A stretch of DNA of 23,885 nucleotides, taken from positions 1-23,885 of the IMG/VR virus record IMGVR_UViG_3300046011_003259; one strand, given 5' to 3'. The notes below the pieces were generated by a model. The model did not search any database and was not told where the DNA came from. It saw only the letters and a program-made list of their open reading frames with translations. The translations under genes and the position numbers were made by a program. Below, one piece after another: positions 6,061-11,045 of this stretch; position 1 is the first letter of the stretch, and each line of letters opens with the position of its first letter. The stretch comes from a virus.

Positions 6061-6422
6061 ACCAAGAACAAATCGCACGGGTGTGCCACGAAGTGAATCG
6101 CGCTTACTGCGAGTCGCTTGGCGACATGAGCCAGCCAGCATGGCAAGACGCGCCTCAGTGGCAGAAAGACAGCGCCATGCTTGGCGTCAAGCTGCACACC
6201 GAGAACAACGTCGGGCCAGAAGCAAGCCACGAGAGCTGGATGGCTCAGAAGGTCGCAGAGGGCTGGGTATATGGGCCGACCAAAGACCCAGAAGCAAAAA
6301 CGCATCACTGCATTGTTCCGTTTGACATGCTGCCACGCGAGCAGCAAGCCAAGGACTTCATCTTCCGCGCTGTGGTGCATGCCCTGCGTCAAGTAGCACC
6401 AGTAACAGAGGTTTCAGCATGA
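6057..6422 (+). CDS. RyR-domain protein
   Basis: A 121-residue protein whose C-terminal half carries a RyR domain: E-S-W-M (59-62), G-W-V-Y-G-P-T-K-D-P-E-A-K-T-H (69-83), C-I-V-P-F-D-M-L-P (85-93) and A-K-D-F-I-F (98-103). RyR domains were named from repeats of the ryanodine receptor; in bacteria and phages they occur as small stand-alone proteins and in conflict-related genes, where a ligand-binding role has been proposed. The first 55 residues are helical. Overlaps with both neighbours (ATGA) show co-translation. Its biochemical role in phages is unknown. The domain call is based on the H-x-C-x-V-P-F and K-D-F-x-F motifs and is firm. Confidence 0.88.
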   Translation: MNQEQIARVCHEVNRAYCESLGDMSQPAWQDAPQWQKDSAMLGVKLHTENNVGPEASHESWMAQKVAEGWVYGPTKDPEAKTHHCIVPFDMLPREQQAKDFIFRAVVHALRQVAPVTEVSA

Positions 6423-6571
6423 CCACCGGAAACAAACGCCAATATGTGACCGTCCGCCTTCCGGACGACATCATGGCCAAACTGAAGGCCGAGGCCGAGC
6501 GCAACACCCGCAGCCTGTCTGCCCAGGTGCTGCACTTCCTGAAGCAAGGCTTGGAAAAGGTGAAAGCATGA
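6419..6571 (+). CDS. Arc/CopG-type ribbon-helix-helix DNA-binding protein
   Basis: A 50-residue protein fitting Arc: strand Q-Y-V-T-V-R-L-P (8-15), helix D-D-I-M-A-K-L-K-A-E-A-E-R-N (16-29), then R-S-L-S-A-Q-V-L-H-F-L-K-Q-G-L (31-45). Ribbon-helix-helix dimers insert the strand into the DNA major groove. P22 Arc and Mnt are of this size and class. The start overlaps the RyR gene's stop and its own stop overlaps the next start as ATGA. A regulator in the middle of an early operon may act on the control region at 2279-2400 or on the internal promoter near 7900. The target is not known. Confidence 0.88.
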   Translation: MTTGNKRQYVTVRLPDDIMAKLKAEAERNTRSLSAQVLHFLKQGLEKVKA

Positions 6572-6696
6572 AGCGAGGCTGGCAGTTCGACGTGGAGTGG
6601 TTCACGCACCGCTGGCCGCTGTTTGTGTGCGGCATTCACCAAGGCCAGTTCTGCCTGTGCCTTTGGGTGGTCGATGTGACCATCTGGAGATACTGA
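6568..6696 (+). CDS. tiny Trp/Cys-rich phage protein
   Basis: A 42-residue protein with five Trp residues and three Cys residues (C21, C29, C31), and a hydrophobic C-terminal half (residues 17-42) that could lie on or in a membrane. I have seen similar short proteins (pattern F-D-V-E-W-F-x-H-R-W-P-L-F-V) in early operons of other phages, with no assigned function. It is supported by ATGA overlap at its start, TGATG overlap at its end, and the lack of any other good frame here. It could be an inhibitor of a host process or a membrane-associated factor; neither is shown. Confidence 0.65.
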   Translation: MKRGWQFDVEWFTHRWPLFVCGIHQGQFCLCLWVVDVTIWRY

Positions 6697-6848
6697 TGGA
6701 CAAGCGCTATGTCCTGATGGCCGTCCTGCGGCCTTCATCCATTCACCTGGCCGCGTGCCGGGCACTTTCCTGCGGTTCACGGCCAGCAATGGCTGTGTTC
6801 CTTGACCGAGTTGAAAAGACATTCAGCATCCTGGAGTACAAGCCATGA
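6696..6848 (+). CDS. small hypothetical protein
   Basis: A 50-residue basic protein of unknown function. Its support is positional: the start makes a TGATG overlap with the previous stop and its stop overlaps the next start as ATGA, so it fills the 150 bases between two likely genes. The sequence has a hydrophobic first part (Y-V-L-M-A-V-L, 5-11), two Cys residues (C21, C26) and a helix-like end. I recognise no family. An alternative is that the stretch is a short untranslated link, but the tight overlaps argue against that. Confidence 0.5.
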   Translation: MDKRYVLMAVLRPSSIHLAACRALSCGSRPAMAVFLDRVEKTFSILEYKP

Positions 6849-7393
6849 CCGAAGACGAAATGAACCTGGACATGCTGGTGGCCGAGCTGGAGCAAGAAAA
6901 CAGGCTGCTAAGGGCACGCAACGAGCGACTGATGGCAGAGGCCCAAGCCAGCAACTTCGAGCGCACAGCGGCCTGGCTGAAGGCCTGCGGAAAGGTTCCT
7001 GGGCCTGCCGCGCTGTCGGTGCAGATCGGATGCCACCTTGAGGAGTTCATCGAGTTTCTGATGTGCGTGGACTTCGATTCGGCCGAGGACGCGGAAAGCC
7101 TGGAGCGCAGCGTGGCCGACCTGCTGCGTGTGGCCAACGGCCTGAAGAAGGGCCTGGTCATGGCTGGCATCAATCCGAGCGACCGCATCGAGGCGCTGGA
7201 CGCCCTGTGCGACAGCGAGGTCACTGGCAACGGTGTGGCGTATCTGGCAGGCTTCGACAAGCAGGGTGCTGACTTGACCGTGCTGGCCAGCAACGACGCC
7301 AAGCTGGTCGACGGCAAGCCGGTCATCCTGCCAGGCGGCAAGATCGGAAAGCCGGACGGCTGGAAGGATCCAGACCTGTTGGGGTTCGTGTGA
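6845..7393 (+). CDS. MazG-like nucleotide pyrophosphohydrolase
   Basis: A 182-residue protein with an all-alpha NTP pyrophosphohydrolase fold (MazG/PRA-PH group), hydrolysing nucleoside triphosphates to monophosphate plus pyrophosphate. Visible marks: a coiled-coil N-terminus (8-32), F-E-R-T-A-A-W-L-K-A-C-G-K (38-50), metal-binding H-L-E-E-F-I-E-F-L (64-72) with E66, E67 and E70, the second acidic site D119-A-L-C-D123, then G-V-A-Y-L-A-G-F-D (130-138). The C-terminal S-N-D-A-K-L-V-D-G-K-P-V-I-L-P-G-G-K (149-166) is the substrate-contacting segment seen in phage members. The long N-terminal coil is an addition to the core. It may clear unusual or signalling nucleotides or tune dNTP pools; the substrate is unknown. 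Confidence 0.88.
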   Translation: MTEDEMNLDMLVAELEQENRLLRARNERLMAEAQASNFERTAAWLKACGKVPGPAALSVQIGCHLEEFIEFLMCVDFDSAEDAESLERSVADLLRVANGLKKGLVMAGINPSDRIEALDALCDSEVTGNGVAYLAGFDKQGADLTVLASNDAKLVDGKPVILPGGKIGKPDGWKDPDLLGFV

Positions 7394-7878
7394 AGAAGCC
7401 CAAGCGCCAGCCACGGCCAAAGCGGTACACCTTGCTGGATGAGATGACAGCCAGCCCGACCGAGCCTTTGCCCGAGGCTTGGCGGGTTGGCCAGCTCACC
7501 AAGATGTACGAAGCCCTGCACCAGCTCGAGCAAGGAGATCAGCCAACACCGAACGACTGGAGGCTCTGTTCTGACGCTGTGAATTTGGTCGAGACGCTGG
7601 TGGTCGACATGAAGGTCTGCCAGGACGACAGCGGCCTGCTCATGGACGCCATCACCGCGCTGGCCATGGCAGGCAGGCGAAACAAGGAAGGAAAGACCCT
7701 GCGCCTGGACGGTGCAGGCATCGTGGCCGTGCGTGCGATCTTGCAGGACTATTCTGACTTGATCGAGGTGTTGCCTGCCAGGGTTATGGTTCGCTGCCAC
7801 CGGCTGACCGAAAAGCGCCTGCATGAAATCTTGGACGGCAAGAAGCGGCCTCATGATGTTGAGATCGTTGATCTGTGA
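7390..7878 (+). CDS. conserved phage protein, unknown function
   Basis: A 162-residue protein with a very basic start (K-K-P-K-R-Q-P-R-P-K-R-Y, 2-13), then helices with the pattern W-R-L-C-S-D-A-V-N-L-V-E-T-L (57-70) and a basic C-terminal part, H-R-L-T-E-K-R-L-H-E-I-L (136-147). It starts with GTG, which overlaps the upstream stop as GTGA; no ATG lies near the correct start. Similar proteins occur next to MazG-like genes in phages of beta-proteobacteria. The basic ends suggest nucleic-acid binding, but no domain is recognised. It closes a run of overlapping genes; a gap with a promoter-like sequence follows. Confidence 0.78.
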   Translation: MKKPKRQPRPKRYTLLDEMTASPTEPLPEAWRVGQLTKMYEALHQLEQGDQPTPNDWRLCSDAVNLVETLVVDMKVCQDDSGLLMDAITALAMAGRRNKEGKTLRLDGAGIVAVRAILQDYSDLIEVLPARVMVRCHRLTEKRLHEILDGKKRPHDVEIVDL

Positions 7879-7956
7879 TCTGTTAGGGTTTATCCTAATG
7901 ATGTGAATGTGGTCGTTTGTGGGTATAATGGGGCCATCTTAACCAAGGAGCAAAGC
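7879..7956 (+). promoter_or_regulatory. internal promoter candidate with upstream inverted repeat
   Basis: The longest gap inside the rightward early operon (78 bp). It contains a perfect TATAAT at 7924-7929; the -35 region near 7901-7907 (TGTGAA) is poor. Upstream, TTAGG (7883-7887) and CCTAA (7894-7898) form an inverted repeat around GTTTAT, which could be an operator for a dimeric regulator such as the Arc-like protein of this operon. The gap also carries AAGGAG (7944-7949), the ribosome site for the gene starting at 7957. Confidence 0.55.
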
Positions 7957-8121
7957 ATGAAACATCACCAGCACACACAATACCCGTACAGCGCCGAGAT
8001 CAAGCGCCGTTTGTTCATCAGCAAGACCGAGCGCCGCTGCGAAGCCGCTGCCGGGTTCCTTCTGGCGACTGCCATCGGTGTCGGCCTGGCCTGCTTGTTG
8101 GTCGCATGGTGGTCGTCATGA
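7957..8121 (+). CDS. small single-pass membrane protein
   Basis: A 54-residue protein with a polar, basic first half (residues 1-28) and one clear membrane helix at 31-52 (A-A-G-F-L-L-A-T-A-I-G-V-G-L-A-C-L-L-V-A). The ATG at 7957 follows an AAGGAG site with seven bases between and is preferred over an in-frame start at 7903 that lies upstream of the promoter -10. The topology is probably N-terminus in the cytoplasm by the positive-inside rule. It could be an inhibitor of superinfection or another host-membrane factor; no family is recognised. The next start overlaps the stop as ATGA. Confidence 0.72.
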   Translation: MKHHQHTQYPYSAEIKRRLFISKTERRCEAAAGFLLATAIGVGLACLLVAWWSS

Positions 8122-8378
8122 GCTACATCACCGAAATCGAAAGCCGCGTGGCTGGCATACCTTGCCTGATTGGAGTGACGCACTTCGACTGCGTGCGCGG
8201 GTCGTATTCCTACAACGCGGCCAGCGACATGGACTATTACGGCTACAGCGAAAGCGAGTGGGATGTTCTCGACCGCCGAGGCCGTCCGGCTGCCTGGCTG
8301 GAGCGCAAGCTCACCGACGACGACCGCCAGCGCATCGAGCAGGAGATCGCAGAGGCAATGACTGAGGAGGCGTACTGA
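8118..8378 (+). CDS. conserved phage protein, unknown function
   Basis: An 86-residue acidic protein. The N-terminal part has two likely beta-strands (I-P-C-L-I-G-V-T-H-F, 14-23, and R-G-S-Y-S-Y-N, 27-33), then D-M-D-Y-Y-G-Y-S-E-S-E-W-D-V-L-D (37-52), which is a well-kept motif among small phage proteins, and a helical C-terminus. It is joined by ATGA overlap upstream and TGATG overlap downstream. The tyrosine-rich acidic segment is typical of this family. Function is unknown. Confidence 0.8.
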   Translation: MSYITEIESRVAGIPCLIGVTHFDCVRGSYSYNAASDMDYYGYSESEWDVLDRRGRPAAWLERKLTDDDRQRIEQEIAEAMTEEAY

Positions 8379-8587
8379 TGCGAAAGTTTGTGCGCCAGCT
8401 CATGCCTGGCCAAGAGTTCACCCTGGTGCGAACTGGCGAGCGTTACAAATTCCTGCGACGTGACTACAGCACGCCAAGCGGCACGCGGTATGTCTGCCTG
8501 AACCTCGGGCTGATGCCGATTGAACAAGACCAGGAGCGCGAGACAAGCCTGCACCATTCCTGCCACGTGTGGGTTTCGCAACCATGA
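8378..8587 (+). CDS. small hypothetical phage protein
   Basis: A 69-residue protein predicted to be mostly beta: R-K-F-V-R-Q-L (2-8), E-F-T-L-V-R-T-G-E-R-Y-K-F-L-R-R (13-28), and R-Y-V-C-L-N-L (37-43), with an acidic turn and a C-terminal H-H-S-C-H-V-W-V end. A small SH3-like barrel would fit the strand pattern, which is a guess. The start overlaps the upstream stop as TGATG and the stop overlaps the next start as ATGA, so translation is coupled. No family function is known to me. Confidence 0.72.
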   Translation: MRKFVRQLMPGQEFTLVRTGERYKFLRRDYSTPSGTRYVCLNLGLMPIEQDQERETSLHHSCHVWVSQP

Positions 8588-8760
8588 AAACCCAGCACTG
8601 CGACGAGTGCAAGCACGCCACCATGCGAGCACTGCCAAAGCCTGTGCTGATCTGCGCCATGCTGCACAAGCCGCGCTTTTACGCACCTGTGTACTGGCTC
8701 AAGGATTCATGGGGCTGGAAGCGCAAGTGCGATGACTTTGTGAAGAAGGAGCAACCATGA
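8584..8760 (+). CDS. small Zn-binding (CxxC) phage protein
   Basis: A 58-residue basic protein with four cysteines placed as a zinc site: C6-x2-C9, C24 and C49. The motif H-K-P-R-F-Y-x-P (28-35) and the W-G-W-K-R-K-C-D-D-F end (43-52) are features I recognise in short phage proteins in early operons. The ATG at 8584 is chosen because it overlaps the upstream stop and gives the C-D-E-C motif near the N-terminus; an in-frame start at 8569 is possible. Zinc binding is inferred from the cysteines. The role is unknown. Confidence 0.78.
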   Translation: MKTQHCDECKHATMRALPKPVLICAMLHKPRFYAPVYWLKDSWGWKRKCDDFVKKEQP

Positions 8761-8984
8761 AAAGAAACGACATCATCTGCATGGCGCGTGAGCAAGGCCT
8801 GCCAGAAACTGCAACTGAAGGCGTGTTCATCGTCAACAGTGACGATCTTGGTCGCCTGCTAGCTGCCGAGCGTGAGGCGATCGCGCAGTCGTTAGACAAA
8901 CAAGCAGACCTTGCCGCCGATGAGATTGACAGGCAGTGGGCGCAAGAAATGGCAGCGGCAGTCCGCGCAAGAGGCCAGTCATGA
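8757..8984 (+). CDS. small hypothetical phage protein
   Basis: A 75-residue acidic, mostly helical protein. The start K-R-N-D-I-I-C-M-A-R-E-Q-G-L-P (2-16) and a short beta segment (G-V-F-I-V-N-S, 22-28) precede a long helix (30-72) rich in Ala, Glu and Gln, with A-E-R-E-A-I-A-Q-S-L (37-46). Proteins with a start like this, where the D-I-I-x-M-A-R-E pattern precedes an L-E-R/A-E-R-E helix, are common in phages and unassigned. The start overlaps the upstream stop and the stop overlaps the next start, both as ATGA. Confidence 0.75.
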   Translation: MKRNDIICMAREQGLPETATEGVFIVNSDDLGRLLAAEREAIAQSLDKQADLAADEIDRQWAQEMAAAVRARGQS

Positions 8985-9190
8985 CCTGCAACCAAGACTG
9001 CAACCAAGGCAGAGCCTGCAACTGTGGCGGCTGGCATGTGTACCCGGTGAACGATCTGCGCGAGCATGATCTCAACGGCAACTGCTGGTGCAAGCCAACG
9101 CTCGATGACGAGGGTTCAGAACCGATCTGGATTCACAACAGCATGGATGGCCGGGAAGCATTCGAGACAGGCGATAGAAAGCCGTCCTAG
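8981..9190 (+). CDS. small Cys-rich phage protein, last gene of the early operon
   Basis: A 69-residue protein. Its N-terminus has Cys at 3, 7, 13 and 15; a short repeat (C-N-Q-D-C-N-Q-G) comes from an 11-base direct DNA repeat, CTGCAACCAAG, at 8986-8996 and 8998-9008. The core N-D-L-R-E-H-D-L-N-G-N-C-W-C-K-P-T (24-40) and H-N-S-M-D-G-R-E (52-59) form a motif I recognise from many phages, with C35, C37, H29 and H52 as possible metal ligands. The ATG overlaps the upstream stop. The stop TAG at 9188-9190 lies in a CTAG that is also the stop of the facing gene. Function is unknown. Confidence 0.8.
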   Translation: MTCNQDCNQGRACNCGGWHVYPVNDLREHDLNGNCWCKPTLDDEGSEPIWIHNSMDGREAFETGDRKPS

Positions 9191-9402
9191 CGCTTTCCAG
9201 CTCGTTGCCTGGCGTTGGTATCAGCCTGCCATTGATCGCGGCACTCAGGGCCGCAGAAGCGCCTGTCGTCGGCCACCACGTCCTCGCAGTAGTGGCACAG
9301 GCCAGTCGGCTGCAAACGCTGGTGCGGCTCCCTGGCGGTTCGCAGGCAGGCCTCGCGTTCTTGTTCTTCCCTCAAAGTGGCTTGGTCGGAAACGTCGGTC
9401 AT
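9187..9402 (-). CDS. small Zn-ribbon protein at the end of the late operon
   Basis: A 71-residue protein with a helical, acidic N-terminus (1-27) and a zinc-ribbon C-terminus: C36-x2-C39, then C50-x3-C54 in R-R-F-C-G-P-E-C-R-D-Q-W, and a basic tail. This resembles short phage proteins with C-H-Y-C/F-C-x-x-x-C motifs, sometimes likened to DksA/TraR C-terminal fingers; the DksA coiled coil is absent. The ATG at 9402 follows the T-run of a hairpin directly, with only a weak AGGG as ribosome site, so expression may be low or depend on readthrough. The stop overlaps the facing gene's stop by four bases. Confidence 0.7.
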   Translation of the reverse strand: MTDVSDQATLREEQEREACLRTAREPHQRLQPTGLCHYCEDVVADDRRFCGPECRDQWQADTNARQRAGKR

Positions 9403-9404
9403 AG

Positions 9405-9430
9405 AAAAAAGCCCTGCACAAAGACCGGGC
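9405..9430 (-). terminator. intrinsic-terminator-like hairpin after the holin gene
   Basis: On the minus strand GCCC (9430-9427) and GGGC (9414-9411) can pair around a 12-base loop and are followed by six T (9410-9405). It lies between the holin stop and the Zn-ribbon start, the expected end of the late operon. The stem is short, so termination may be partial, leaving the last small gene to readthrough. Confidence 0.5.
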
Positions 9431-9462
9431 AAGGCTGCCGAAGCAGCTGGAGACAACTGAAA

Positions 9463-9876
9463 TCAGGCTTTACCTTTGATGCGCTCAAAGGTGCGAAGTC
9501 CACCAAGCCCCAACATGCCGGTCAACAAGACCATCAGGGTCTCGTTGTCAATCGGTGGCAAAGGCGGCACAGAACCGCCACAAACGGCCACCAGCCACGG
9601 CAAAACAGGCTGGAGAATGAACTGGTACACCAAGCCAAAAACGCACGCCCAGCCGGTCGCTGGACGCCAGCCGCCACGGAACATGTCGGTGCCTGCCTCG
9701 ACCTTGTTGACCTCAAGCTGGCCAAGCGCCAGTTTGGTCTCTGCGTCCAGTACAGCCAGCTCGCCTTTCTGGGCCAGCTCCATCAGCTTGATCTTTGCGT
9801 CTGCGCTGGCCTGTGGGTCGGGCAGCACCTTCTCAAGGATAGTGCCAATCACGGGGATAAGTGCTTGCCAGATCAT
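9463..9876 (-). CDS. holin with three membrane segments (GTA-type 3-TM family)
   Basis: A 137-residue membrane protein. Hydrophobic segments lie at about 1-17 (M-I-W-Q-A-L-I-P-V-I-G-T-I-L), 74-97 and 112-129. Between the first and second lies an amphipathic helical stretch (22-60). The G-G-W-R-P-A-T-G-W (68-76) motif is the signature of the 3-TM holin family first described in gene-transfer agents. Such proteins make inner-membrane holes that let the endolysin reach the cell wall. The start overlaps the endolysin stop as ATGA, so the two lysis genes are co-translated. It is the penultimate gene of the late operon. Confidence 0.88.
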   Translation of the reverse strand: MIWQALIPVIGTILEKVLPDPQASADAKIKLMELAQKGELAVLDAETKLALGQLEVNKVEAGTDMFRGGWRPATGWACVFGLVYQFILQPVLPWLVAVCGGSVPPLPPIDNETLMVLLTGMLGLGGLRTFERIKGKA

Positions 9877-10253
9877 GGGTATGCCTTTCGATCAAGCTCG
9901 AAGTGTGGGCCGTCCTTGAATGTGCGCCAGTCGCCACCCCAAATAATGGCCACGTCCAGCTCCTTGGCCGCTTCTTTCATGGCTGCCGCGATCTTGTGAT
10001 ACAGCGGCCAAGACCAGTCAACCTGGTTGTCCACCCAAGCCCCAAGATCGACAGCGTGGCCGGTTATGTGGCGCGAGTTGAGGGTCTGGCTTGCACCGGA
10101 CTCCATAAGCGTCTTCTGGCGCTCAGGATCGCGCAAGCCTTCCAGGACTGTGAAGTCCACGGTGGTGATCTCGATGGCACGCTCGACAACCTTCACCAGG
10201 TCATCGTGCACGCCTTTGAGCCGCTGTTTTGACCGTGTGCCGAGCTTGTACAT
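9873..10253 (-). CDS. M15-family peptidoglycan endopeptidase (endolysin)
   Basis: A 126-residue enzyme of the VanY/CwlK type that cuts the L-Ala-D-Glu bond of the peptidoglycan stem peptide, as T5 endolysin does. The zinc site is complete: H62 and D69 in S-R-H-I-T-G-H-A-V-D-L, and H117 in D-G-P-H-F-E-L. G-G-D-W (106-109) and the E-G-L-R-D-P-E-R-Q (38-46) element are also family marks. There is no signal peptide, so release depends on the holin directly downstream. The start has AGGAA six bases upstream. Size (126) is close to other single-domain phage M15 endolysins. Confidence 0.95.
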   Translation of the reverse strand: MYKLGTRSKQRLKGVHDDLVKVVERAIEITTVDFTVLEGLRDPERQKTLMESGASQTLNSRHITGHAVDLGAWVDNQVDWSWPLYHKIAAAMKEAAKELDVAIIWGGDWRTFKDGPHFELDRKAYP

Positions 10254-10261
10254 GCTTATTC

Positions 10262-10450
10262 CTATTTTGCGATGTAGTGAATGACGACGACTGGACGGCC
10301 ACGACCGCCATGGCTGACGGTGCGCACAGCCTCAACGGGCAGACCAGACAGATGCGCGAGAACTTCCTGCTTGGACAGTCCAGTGGCATCTGCCAGGTCT
10401 TTGACCGTCCTTGGGTTCTCGCGAACCATCTGCATGATCTGCTCTTGCAT
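10262..10450 (-). CDS. small winged-HTH-like protein in the lysis cassette
   Basis: A 62-residue protein. Residues 3-35 read as a helix (I-M-Q-M-V-R-E-N), then T-V-K-D-L-A-D-A-T-G-L-S-K-Q-E-V-L-A-H-L, the shape of a winged helix-turn-helix, followed by a basic wing (R-T-V-S-H-G-G-R-G-R-P-V-V-V) and a strand. The ATG at 10450 overlaps the previous stop as TGATG; an in-frame start five codons upstream is possible. A DNA-binding-like gene inside a lysis cassette is unusual; it may control late expression or host genes. The fold is inferred from sequence pattern, and no family is assigned. Confidence 0.7.
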   Translation of the reverse strand: MQEQIMQMVRENPRTVKDLADATGLSKQEVLAHLSGLPVEAVRTVSHGGRGRPVVVIHYIAK

Positions 10451-10683
10451 CAATGGCCTTTCCAATGGCTGGCCAGGAAGCCAACCAGCGCAGATAAGCC
10501 GGAGGCAATGCTCATGCCGAGCCAGAGGCCGCCCTTGCCCTTGTTGGCCAAGGCCAGCAGCTCTTCAAGTTGGCGTTCCATTTTGTCGACCTTTCGATCC
10601 ATGTCCTGGACTTTCTGCCAGAGCACGCCGTACTTCACCAGGTCGATCTCGTTGCCTTCCGCCATGACATCGGCCTCCAACAT
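10450..10683 (-). CDS. coiled-coil plus membrane-anchor protein (XhlA/holin-accessory-like)
   Basis: A 77-residue protein. Residues 13-46 form a coiled coil with heptads in V-L-W-Q-K-V-Q-D-M-D-R-K-V-D-K-M-E-R-Q-L-E, and 52-71 (G-L-W-L-G-M-S-I-A-S-G-L-S-A-L-V-G-F-L-A) are a single membrane helix. This layout is like XhlA and other phage lysis-linked membrane proteins and suits a holin accessory, antiholin or small second holin. It sits before the endolysin and holin. ATG at 10683 makes a TAATG overlap with the upstream gene; M7 at 10665 is a possible alternative start. The assignment to lysis is from position and topology. Confidence 0.72.
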   Translation of the reverse strand: MLEADVMAEGNEIDLVKYGVLWQKVQDMDRKVDKMERQLEELLALANKGKGGLWLGMSIASGLSALVGFLASHWKGH

Positions 10684-11036
10684 TACAGGCCTTGGCCAGG
10701 TGTGATGTAGACGGTGTTGGCCGCTGCAGCCAAACCACTGAAATAAGTGTCCTTGTTGAAGCGCAGAATTTCAATCGAGCCTGGCAACAGCACGACAGCA
10801 GGCGATGGATTACCAGCAACTGGAGCGACTGCGTTGGCCGTAGCCTCTGCCGCGCTTGCGCCAGTACCGATGAACACGGTGTTCGTGCCTGCGTTCACAA
10901 AACGAAATTGACCAGCGTTCTGCGGGTCAAACTTCTGGTAAACAGGTGCTTGGATGCCTGCTGGTGCAACAGCAGCAGCTGCCACAACGATGGTTTCGCC
11001 AAGAGGCGAGAAAGCGATTTGCGAGTTGGTGGACAT
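10683..11036 (-). CDS. small conserved virion-module protein
   Basis: A 117-residue Ala/Val-rich beta protein. Recurring features of this phage family are Q-F-R-F-V-N-A-G-T-N-T-V-F-I-G-T-G (43-59), L-L-P-G-S-I-E-I-L-R-F-N-K-D-T-Y-F-S-G-L (83-102) and V-Y-I-T-P-G-Q-G-L (109-117). I have seen such proteins beside tail-fibre genes in phages of beta-proteobacteria, and the beta-rich sequence fits a small structural or decoration protein. No catalytic motif is present. The start has AAGGAG five bases upstream. A fibre chaperone or a fibre-tip component are alternatives; neither is shown. Confidence 0.75.
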   Translation of the reverse strand: MSTNSQIAFSPLGETIVVAAAAVAPAGIQAPVYQKFDPQNAGQFRFVNAGTNTVFIGTGASAAEATANAVAPVAGNPSPAVVLLPGSIEILRFNKDTYFSGLAAAANTVYITPGQGL

Positions 11037-11045
11037 GATGACTCC

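Noticed and set aside
7903-7956. Upstream in-frame start for the small membrane protein
   Set aside because: It lies upstream of the TATAAT and has no ribosome site; the ATG at 7957 has AAGGAG at good distance.
8986-9008. Direct repeat CTGCAACCAAG, two copies
   Set aside because: It lies in coding DNA and encodes a short C-N-Q repeat in a small Cys-rich protein; probably a local duplication without a separate role.
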